From: Candidatus Saccharimonadota bacterium
GTDB taxonomy: Bacteria; Patescibacteriota; Saccharimonadia; Saccharimonadales; Saccharimonadaceae
Reading direction: 5' to 3'
DNA: 14,254 nucleotides
Assembly: GCA_016199685.1 (NCBI GenBank)
Contig: JACQGD010000020.1
Coordinates: forward strand, 1-14,254
The notes beneath the pieces were generated by a model. That model did not search any database. It saw only the letters and a list, made by a program, of their open reading frames with translations, and was not told the origin of the DNA. This document shows, piece after piece, positions 6,086-11,392 of the stretch; positions within the stretch are counted from its first letter, which is position 1; every line of letters starts with the position of its first letter. A program made the translations under genes and the position numbers.

Positions 6086-6232
6086 ATGCAAACACAAACA
6101 GGTGACGTTGCCGTCACTAGTATTTCTAGTGCTGTCGACTTGGCTTCATGGAATGTCGAACGCACTACTGAGCAACTGCTTGGATTCATCAACAATAAAC
6201 ACTCCGCCCTACCGGACGACATTGAACTTTAA
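6086..6232 (+). CDS. Small 48-aa protein of unknown function
   Basis: ATG at 6086 to TAA at 6230-6232 encodes MQTQTGDVAVTSISSAVDLA..., ending LLGFINNKHSALPDDIEL. It was found by following the strong promoter at 6015-6043; the leader of about 36 bases is A/C-rich and nearly free of structure, and the only SD candidate (AAAGG) is 12 bases from the ATG. Composition is protein-like, with a Ser/Thr-rich first half and an amphipathic second half, and no membrane segment. It sits in what otherwise would be a 270-base gap between two converging membrane-protein genes. It might be a peptide regulator or an unannotated small protein. No family recognised. Confidence 0.6.
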   Translation: MQTQTGDVAVTSISSAVDLASWNVERTTEQLLGFINNKHSALPDDIEL

Positions 6233-6265
6233 ACCGACATTTAACAGTTCATATATTTTTACCAA

Positions 6266-6931
6266 CTACAAACTAATAAATGACCGCCTGCGTATCATAA
6301 ACAAATTGATTATGTTGTATGTAATAAGCGCCATAAAGACAAGCTCGAGGAACTGAGTCGAAAATCCAAGGCCTGGTGTCCCGAGCAGCCAGCCAATCCC
6401 CTCGTAAATCACGATCGCGACAAAGTACAGGAGGAGTACGGTTTCAACGATATGTGAGAGGAAGTTAATAACCTTATTCTGGCTGACATGTGCTTGGTCT
6501 AACTTTCCGGAAACAATTTGTTGATTGACTCTTTCGAGTACCTCAACCAGAAGATATAGTACGAGGCTCCCTACTGCGACGAACACTAGGTCATTAAGTA
6601 GTTGTGGCGTGACACCGAGCGACAAATTGTCGAGCTGCTTGAAAACGTCACGCAGTACGATAAGGGATATGATTTCGAACTCGCGGTGAATGAAACTAAC
6701 AAATGACCCACGAGTACCAAGCGTGAGAAGCAATAATTCATACACTAAGAGTACTGATATAGCAGGAGTTATCGCCGCAAATAAACTGTTTGGAACAAAT
6801 TGTTTCGGGAGAAATCCCGGAAGTAGCGTCCCTATACCGAGGTTTACCAGGGCTATGATAAAGACACCAAATGCGAGCCATAAAAGCCACAGGGTAATCA
6901 CTTTTTCGTGTTTTAAGAAGAAGTCAAACAT
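6266..6931 (-). CDS. Multi-pass membrane protein of unknown function
   Basis: 221 residues with about five hydrophobic segments (roughly residues 11-35, 46-70, 108-132, 154-180, 188-212) and a long amphipathic stretch between the second and third (FVSFIHREFEIISLIVLRDVFKQLD). The C terminus is basic (MIRRRSF), and the N terminus (MFDFFLKHEK) is short and cytoplasm-like. No SD precedes the ATG; instead an extended -10 (TGATACAAT) ends nine bases before it, consistent with a leaderless mRNA. It converges with the 48-aa gene with a 33-base gap. Family not recognised. Confidence 0.82.
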   Translation of the reverse strand: MFDFFLKHEKVITLWLLWLAFGVFIIALVNLGIGTLLPGFLPKQFVPNSLFAAITPAISVLLVYELLLLTLGTRGSFVSFIHREFEIISLIVLRDVFKQLDNLSLGVTPQLLNDLVFVAVGSLVLYLLVEVLERVNQQIVSGKLDQAHVSQNKVINFLSHIVETVLLLYFVAIVIYEGIGWLLGTPGLGFSTQFLELVFMALITYNIINLFMIRRRSFISL

Positions 6932-6940
6932 AGCTAAATA

Positions 6941-6949
6941 ATTGTATCA
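6941..6949 (-). promoter_or_regulatory. Extended -10 for a probably leaderless transcript of the 6266-6931 gene
   Basis: Minus strand: TGaTACAAT, followed by nine bases and the ATG at 6931. No -35 match at the right distance. The expected transcription start would fall within about four bases of the ATG. Confidence 0.5.
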
Positions 6950-6990
6950 TACTCACGTCAACCAATAGTTTGATGCATGTAGTATTAGTG

Positions 6991-7030
6991 CCAAGAAAAA
7001 ACGACCACGTATGTGATCGTTTTTTCTTGG
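6991..7030. terminator. Intrinsic terminator behind tRNA-Met
   Basis: CCAAGAAAAAACGA-CCAC, loop GTAT, GTG-A-TCGTTTTTTCTTGG: an 18-pair stem with one mismatch. On the minus strand the tRNA's CCA is the first base-paired triplet and the A/T tracts make it usable in both directions, like 194-238. Confidence 0.85.
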
Positions 7031-7104
7031 TAGCAGCGACAAGAATTGAACTTGTGACCTCGAGCTTATGAGTCTCGCGCTCTAACCAACTGAGCTACGC
7101 TGCC
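7028..7104 (-). tRNA. tRNA-Met (CAU), elongator type
   Basis: A 77-base cloverleaf on the minus strand: acceptor GGCAGCG/CGCTGCT (G1-U72 wobble), D arm GCTC/GAGC, anticodon loop CTCATAA with U33 and anticodon CAU, T arm ACAAG-TTCAATT-CTTGT, A73 and encoded CCA. A paired 1-72 position separates it from the initiator at 121. The last anticodon-stem pair 31-39 is A x G, a mismatch that enlarges the loop. A CAU anticodon could also belong to tRNA-Ile2 (lysidine-modified); elongator Met is more likely from the overall body but is not proven. Confidence 0.92.
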
Positions 7105-7146
7105 TCGTTTGTTTACAATCTGTAAATGATTGCTTGGACATAGAAG

Positions 7147-7175
7147 ATTGTAACAGATTGAAGAAAGTTTTTAAA
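7147..7175 (-). promoter_or_regulatory. Candidate promoter for tRNA-Met
   Basis: Minus strand: TTTAAA (7175-7170), 17-base spacer, TACAAT (7152-7147). The -35 is weak. A TTTACA-atc-TGTAAA hairpin lies between it and the tRNA. Confidence 0.4.
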
Positions 7176-7225
7176 GTCTTTGCGAGGTGATGCTTGCTAT
7201 TGCTGTATTACGAATACCACGAGCT

Positions 7226-7234
7226 TGCTATACT
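7226..7234 (+). promoter_or_regulatory. Extended -10 of a probably leaderless transcript of the ASCH gene
   Basis: TGcTATACT ends six bases before the ATG at 7241, placing the expected transcript start at or next to the A of the ATG. No good -35 box. Confidence 0.55.
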
Positions 7235-7240
7235 AGATGT

Positions 7241-7579
7241 ATGACATCGCATAAGCTTCATCTCAACAACGAACGGTTTGAACTTATTAAACAAGGGCAG
7301 ATGACAATCGAAGCACGACTCTACGATGAACGCCGACAGCGAATCGACATAGGTGATGAGATTAGTTTTATCAATCGCAAAAATAATCAGACGCTTTTGG
7401 TTATCGTACATAAATTATTTAGAGCTCCTACATTCCATGAGTTATTCACTCAGCATGATCCTGCAAAGTTTGGCGGTACGACTGTACAAGAAACGGAAAA
7501 GTCGATGGAGAAATACTACAGCTATAACGACCAGCTGCAGAGTGGCGTGCTTGGAATTGAATTTGTCGTGAAGAAATAG
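7241..7579 (+). CDS. ASCH-domain protein (RNA-binding/YqfB-like) with altered motif lysine
   Basis: 112 residues with a clear ASCH pattern: HKLHLNNERFELIKQGQ, then TIEARLYDERRQ, then GDEISFINR, then a beta-rich remainder ending GVLGIEF. ASCH proteins are small beta-barrel, PUA-like domains thought to bind RNA; the YqfB branch hydrolyses N4-acetylcytidine. The family signature GxKxxExR reads G19-Q-M-T-I-E24-A-R26, so the Lys is Met21 and YqfB-type catalysis is unlikely. The ATG at 7241 is chosen over earlier in-frame codons because the homologous part starts there and an extended -10 sits just upstream. Two bases separate its stop from the hydrolase gene, so they form an operon. Confidence 0.85.
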   Translation: MTSHKLHLNNERFELIKQGQMTIEARLYDERRQRIDIGDEISFINRKNNQTLLVIVHKLFRAPTFHELFTQHDPAKFGGTTVQETEKSMEKYYSYNDQLQSGVLGIEFVVKK

Positions 7580-7581
7580 CT

Positions 7582-8157
7582 ATGGAGAAATCGATTCACA
7601 TTATCTATGTTTCTGGACTTGGAGACGGGCACGATGGGCTTCGGCGTTTTTGTTTGCGTCTATGGCGATACAAGCACGTAACGACTGAGCTCGTTTCGAT
7701 GGCGTGGGCGGACGGGAAGTCGTATGATGAAAAATACGAAAGGCTATCAAAGGCAATCGACGACGCGGCAGGTAAGCGAATTGTATTAATCGGTGAGAGT
7801 GCGGGTGGAAGTATGGTCGTCAATATGTATGCAGCACGGGCGAGTGATCTTTATAAAGTACTGACGATTTGTGGAAAAAATCAGGGGATGCATGGCGTGT
7901 CACCTCGCTACTATCAGAAGAATCCAGCATTTAGAGAATCAATGTATGCAACGGAGAAATCAATCGCTTCGTTGAGTAAGTCACAACTCAGAGAATTTAT
8001 ATCAGTCACTCCCCTCTTCGATCCAACTGTTCCGATTGCGGACACACTACTGCCAGGATGTCAGCATGTAAAGTTGTTTGCGGCAGGGCATTTCATACCG
8101 ATTACACTTGCATTAACGATCTATTCATGGAAGATTGTTCGATTGGTCAAAGTCTAA
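7582..8157 (+). CDS. Small alpha/beta hydrolase
   Basis: 191 residues, short for the fold. The nucleophile elbow GESAGGS is seen with Ser73; the likely acid is Asp147 (PLFDPTVPI) and the likely His is His170 (AAGHFIPI), giving a complete triad in the right order. An N-terminal strand plus oxyanion-type loop is visible (IHIIYVSGLGDG). The protein has no signal peptide and is probably cytoplasmic; the last ~20 residues (LALTIYSWKIVRLV) are hydrophobic and could touch the membrane. Substrate is not predictable (esterase, lipase, or thioesterase are possible). It follows the ASCH gene by two bases with no separate promoter and only a weak GAAGAAA as SD, so translation is probably coupled. Confidence 0.85.
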   Translation: MEKSIHIIYVSGLGDGHDGLRRFCLRLWRYKHVTTELVSMAWADGKSYDEKYERLSKAIDDAAGKRIVLIGESAGGSMVVNMYAARASDLYKVLTICGKNQGMHGVSPRYYQKNPAFRESMYATEKSIASLSKSQLREFISVTPLFDPTVPIADTLLPGCQHVKLFAAGHFIPITLALTIYSWKIVRLVKV

Positions 8158-8171
8158 GTATATTGTCAACT

Positions 8172-8200
8172 CTGGCATTTGTTTTTGCTGACGGTATAAT
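8172..8200 (+). promoter_or_regulatory. Promoter for the 8224-8598 gene
   Basis: CTGGCA (8172-8177, four of six match to TTGACA), 17-base spacer, TATAAT (8195-8200). The leader is about 17 bases, with AGGGG six bases before the ATG. Confidence 0.55.
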
Positions 8201-8223
8201 ATAGGGAGAAATAGGGGCTAAGT

Positions 8224-8598
8224 ATGACACATCCAGAATCTGTACCACAGCAAAATATTGACCCAGCATTTGAAGAAAGGCTCGAGGGGATTCTTGCTGA
8301 TCTCGGAGTTAATGACGAGACTCCTTTCGCCTATGCAAAAACGCGCGAGCGGGAACTACCTGATGGTCAAAAGCAAACACAGACTGCGTACGTTATGGCA
8401 ACGAAAGTAATGGATTTGATAGAGCTATGTCCGGTGTCTCTTGATGGTGAGTCAGACGAGAATCTGCGAAATACCCTCGAGCTCATGCGTACGCATGGTG
8501 AAGCTGTCGTTGCTGCTGGAGACGGTGCAGTCACAATGGCGCTTCAAATTGGCGAAATGATGATCAAGGCTAAACGCAAAATGACGCAAGGTGAGTAA
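8224..8598 (+). CDS. Unknown 124-aa acidic protein
   Basis: A soluble, acidic, mostly helical 124-residue protein (MTHPESVPQQNIDPAFEERL... ending MMIKAKRKMTQGE). The middle contains RERELPDGQKQTQTAYVMATKV and a long C-terminal helix pair (LRNTLELMRTHGEAVVAAGDGAVTMALQIGEMM). No membrane segment, signal peptide, or recognised motif. The next gene starts 34 bases downstream on the same strand with no clear promoter in between, so the two probably share a transcript. Confidence 0.75.
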   Translation: MTHPESVPQQNIDPAFEERLEGILADLGVNDETPFAYAKTRERELPDGQKQTQTAYVMATKVMDLIELCPVSLDGESDENLRNTLELMRTHGEAVVAAGDGAVTMALQIGEMMIKAKRKMTQGE

Positions 8599-8632
8599 TG
8601 AGTCATTTGTGGGTGGGGTGAGTAAATAGAGG

Positions 8633-10177
8633 ATGAGTGAAACATTGAGGTCTTCATCAAGTGCTGGTGAAATTGATATATTTGATATGGCAGGGGATTC
8701 ATTTGATACGGTCAACAGTCCCGTACAGCTAAGCCCAGAACTCATACGGCAAACGATTGAATTTTTTGGTGATCAGCTATACGAGTACGGGTCCTATATA
8801 GGTACTATAGCCGATGCCTTGGCGGGCGGGTGTCCTGCGATACAGGCCGCTCTCGTTAATGGTGGTCTTGAAGGGGTGGCTAGTCTCGTAGCTGGACGTG
8901 AGATAAGTCAAGAAGAGGCGGATAGGCGACGTAATCCTGAGGAAGAAAGCAAGCCAGACGAGGATACTCAAGAAGCTGCTGAGGATGATCATCCTAACGA
9001 TGAGAATACTACTCACGATGAACCTAAGGAGCTTCGACCAGATACAAAAGAGGTTACTTCTCAAAGTGAGACGAGTGCAGATATGAAACCCACTCCCCTA
9101 GCCGACTATCAGGATGTGCAAAAAGGTGGGGTTCAAACCAAGTCAATGCAAGAAGTTGCCGTAGACGGTACTGATGCTGTGACGCTGCATGATAAGAAAA
9201 ATGATATACCTCATAGCGACCGAGTGCATATTGAACCGGAGCAAACCTATGACCGGTTGTCGATTATAGCTGAGCAAAAGAATGCTCCATCCGAAGTGTC
9301 CGTTACTATGATCGAGCAGAATGAAGCTACTAGCATAGACCAATCTGTTCAGGTCGGGACATCCGTAGAAGGAGAGTCTTCCGATGGCGAATATTTATCT
9401 GAGCCGCCTACTCGGTTTGATGCGTTTATCGAGCCACCTGTATATGTTAGTCGAGAACAGGCAAGTGAGCCTATGGAATCTTCAGTCGTAACAGATGCTT
9501 TTCAGGTGCCGACGGTTGAACCTGTGGCTCTAGATGTGATTTCTGAACGAAATACACGCGAGCCGGAAGATATGAGTATATTTGAGGCGCTTGGCGATGA
9601 ATCTCGTTCATCTGAGCTGGTAGAGGAAGATGAGAACGAGCTGTTTGCTTTAGGTAGTAATAGTGGTATAGTGAACGCCCTTGAGCAGCCAGATTCGACA
9701 GTGTGGCAGGTTTATGAACAGGAAAACACGCAAGAGCAAGAGACCGCTATTGAAGCTGTCGTTGAATTAGCGACGGAATTTATCGGAGTTGAAGCTGAGT
9801 TTGAGTCAGAAGTAGAAGTTGCCGAAGTGAGGCACTATATCGAGTCCGTTGCAAAAGCGGTGACGCAGCTAGAACAGGCGACGACCGCTGAAGAATGCAA
9901 GAAGCAACTTGAAGTATTAGAGAAAAGTCTCGCAGACCTTCTTGATGCACTTGGTTTCGATGGGGCTCACGATTTAGCCAAGAAGCTTGTTCGTCAATAT
10001 GATACAAAAACGCTTAGGCAATTTATCGCAGCACTTTTAAAAACGGTCACAGCGGGTGAGCTGTCGCACCAGAGTATTCAAAAGAAGTCAGTTCCATTGA
10101 AGCATCATTGGTTTGGGCAACGGGTGGTTGAGCGAGTCGTTCGAGCAACCTCGGCTACTCAGTTGCAGGCAGCCTAG
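8633..10177 (+). CDS. Unknown 514-aa acidic protein with a long disordered centre
   Basis: 514 residues, strongly acidic, no membrane segment or signal peptide. Three parts: an ordered, helical N-terminal region (about 30-90, LSPELIRQTIEFFGDQLYEY...), a long Glu/Asp/Ser/Thr-rich low-complexity centre (about 90-370), and a helical C-terminal domain (about 385-514; heptad-like VEVAEVRHYIESVAKAVTQLEQ, EVLEKSLADLLDALGF) ending in a basic patch (LKHHWFGQRVVERVVRA). The layout suggests a scaffold or linker protein. I do not recognise a family. GAGG touches the ATG with no spacer; a GGTGAG ten bases upstream is an alternative SD, so the start is slightly uncertain. Its stop is only six bases from the convergent DUF305 stop, with no terminator. 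Confidence 0.85.
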   Translation: MSETLRSSSSAGEIDIFDMAGDSFDTVNSPVQLSPELIRQTIEFFGDQLYEYGSYIGTIADALAGGCPAIQAALVNGGLEGVASLVAGREISQEEADRRRNPEEESKPDEDTQEAAEDDHPNDENTTHDEPKELRPDTKEVTSQSETSADMKPTPLADYQDVQKGGVQTKSMQEVAVDGTDAVTLHDKKNDIPHSDRVHIEPEQTYDRLSIIAEQKNAPSEVSVTMIEQNEATSIDQSVQVGTSVEGESSDGEYLSEPPTRFDAFIEPPVYVSREQASEPMESSVVTDAFQVPTVEPVALDVISERNTREPEDMSIFEALGDESRSSELVEEDENELFALGSNSGIVNALEQPDSTVWQVYEQENTQEQETAIEAVVELATEFIGVEAEFESEVEVAEVRHYIESVAKAVTQLEQATTAEECKKQLEVLEKSLADLLDALGFDGAHDLAKKLVRQYDTKTLRQFIAALLKTVTAGELSHQSIQKKSVPLKHHWFGQRVVERVVRATSATQLQAA

Positions 10178-10183
10178 TCTTCT

Positions 10184-10537
10184 CTATTGTGAATTTGTTT
10201 TATAGCCCCATTTTTGCTGTAGCGTTTGCAAGGCCTCAATCTCTTTTGACTGTACGTCTATGACGGTATTTGAGAATTGTTTTATCTCAATGTGACTTGC
10301 TTTGGTTTCTGCGAGTTCCGCCATCTCGAGGGCACCTTGATGATGTTCAATCATCTGCGACAGAAACGCTTTATCAAATTCTTTCCCTGATTTACTTGAG
10401 AGGCTATTGCTCGACATATTCATTGAATGGCCAGTTTGCGAGTCGGTATCGCTTGGAGTTGCAGTTGCTGCGACAGAGACGATAAGTCCGCCTAGTATAA
10501 ATCCGATAATGCCAAATAATAATGATTTTGATTCCAT
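10184..10537 (-). CDS. DUF305 family protein, membrane-anchored, copper-associated
   Basis: 117 residues. Residues 5-27 form an N-terminal membrane anchor or signal (SLLFGIIGFILGGLIVSVAA), then a short Ser/Met/His linker (GHSMNMSSNS), then the DUF305 four-helix-type domain with its typical core FDKAFLSQMIEHHQGALEMAELAE and ...SKEIEALQTLQQKW. DUF305 proteins often carry His/Met sites and are linked with periplasmic copper binding (CopM-like). The HHQG pair is intact. It is the last gene of the csoR operon, with AAAGGAG five bases before its ATG and only ten bases after csoR. Metal binding is inferred from family and neighbours. Confidence 0.9.
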   Translation of the reverse strand: MESKSLLFGIIGFILGGLIVSVAATATPSDTDSQTGHSMNMSSNSLSSKSGKEFDKAFLSQMIEHHQGALEMAELAETKASHIEIKQFSNTVIDVQSKEIEALQTLQQKWGYKTNSQ

Positions 10538-10547
10538 ATTTTCTCCT

Positions 10548-10823
10548 TTATTTTGCCCGTAACAATCGCGCTACCGCAGCTACGAGTTCGGTTGCTTTTT
10601 CGTCAGCATCGCCTCCGTCTGTATGAAGGCAGTGTTTTGTGTGATCTCGAAGTAGCTCCAACGCTACTTGATCGAGCGCGCCCTGAATCGCACTAATTTG
10701 TGTCAGAATATCGATGCAGTATTTGTCGTCGCTAACCATTCGGGAGACTCCACGAACCTGACCCTCGGCACGCGAAAGACGCTTAACGAGTTCGTCTTTT
10801 TGATCAGCGTAGCCGTAGCTCAT
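10548..10823 (-). CDS. csoR: CsoR-type copper-sensing transcriptional repressor
   Basis: 91 residues of the CsoR/RcnR (DUF156) family, the normal length. The helix-1 signature KRLSRAEGQVRGVSRMV is present and the three Cu(I) ligands lie exactly at the M. tuberculosis CsoR positions: Cys36 (DKYCID), His61 and Cys65 (DHTKHC). This ligand set marks copper rather than nickel or formaldehyde sensing. The family binds DNA as a tetramer and releases when Cu(I) binds. Its ATG overlaps the stop of the upstream gene (ATGA), with no SD of its own, so it is translated by coupling. A CsoR-like palindrome over the operon promoter (11295-11311) suggests autoregulation. Confidence 0.95.
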   Translation of the reverse strand: MSYGYADQKDELVKRLSRAEGQVRGVSRMVSDDKYCIDILTQISAIQGALDQVALELLRDHTKHCLHTDGGDADEKATELVAAVARLLRAK

Positions 10824-11296
10824 GAGTGTGACTCGTGGTGAGAATGACCATGATGTTGGTGAACTAATGCATGACCTTTGCCGCGTTTTAGTAAGTAATA
10901 ATTAATAGGTACGGCCGCCACAAACGCAGTACATAAAGCGATGCTCATTGATAGCCAGAAGATTGGGTTAACGAGTCCCGCGTTCATTGCACCGGGAATA
11001 ATCGCCATGACGCCATTGTCGACAATTTCCATCGTTAAGATCGATACTGTATCAGCGGCAAGTACAACTGGAAGTGCTTTGTTTAGTGGTAAGCCACCTC
11101 GTAGAAGCGGTAGTATGGAAAGGCTATACCCAAAGATAAATGCAAGCAGGACGGCAACAACCATAGTTGTGAACATAGGCCAGCCAAAGAACACTCCAAG
11201 GATCATGCCTAGGATCTCGCCAATTGCACAGCCTGTCAGGCAATGGAGTGTCGCGCTAACAGCAAGAGATTTTAGGGAAGAAGTTGAATGATTCAT
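10820..11296 (-). CDS. DUF4396 membrane protein with His-rich tail
   Basis: 158 residues resembling the DUF4396 family: conserved SLK.LA..ATLHCLTGCAIGE start (His18, Cys19, Cys23), about four membrane segments (roughly 10-37, 41-62, 73-95, 110-133), and the VLAADTVSI and PGAMNAGL-type motifs. The tail after residue 140 carries eight histidines (HALVHQHHGHSHHESHS), a likely metal-binding tail. As first gene of a CsoR-controlled operon it probably handles copper, perhaps transport or sequestration; the family's reaction is not established. The ATG at 11296 directly follows GGGGGGT with a -10 box eight bases before, so the mRNA is expected to have little or no leader. Confidence 0.88.
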   Translation of the reverse strand: MNHSTSSLKSLAVSATLHCLTGCAIGEILGMILGVFFGWPMFTTMVVAVLLAFIFGYSLSILPLLRGGLPLNKALPVVLAADTVSILTMEIVDNGVMAIIPGAMNAGLVNPIFWLSMSIALCTAFVAAVPINYYLLKRGKGHALVHQHHGHSHHESHS

Positions 11297-11333
11297 ACCC
11301 CCCTAGGGTATTTCAAAATAACTAAGCAGTCAA
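11295..11333 (-). promoter_or_regulatory. Copper operon promoter with CsoR-type operator over the -10 and start codon
   Basis: Minus strand: TTGACT (11333-11328), 17-base spacer, TACCCT (11310-11305). The palindrome ATACCCCCCTAGGGTAT (11295-11311, six-base arms) covers the -10 and touches the ATG. GC-rich palindromes with TA ends are typical CsoR sites. Bound CsoR would block polymerase directly. Confidence 0.75.
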
Positions 11334-11340
11334 GCCCATC

Positions 11341-11369
11341 TTGTAATTAGTAGCCTTAAGCCTGATAAT
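11341..11369 (+). promoter_or_regulatory. Promoter for the GH172-type gene
   Basis: TTGTAA (11341-11346), 17-base spacer, GATAAT (11364-11369), followed by the SD AAGGAG at 11383-11388, four bases before the ATG. Confidence 0.5.
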
Positions 11370-11392
11370 AAAGGAAATTAACAAGGAGAAAT

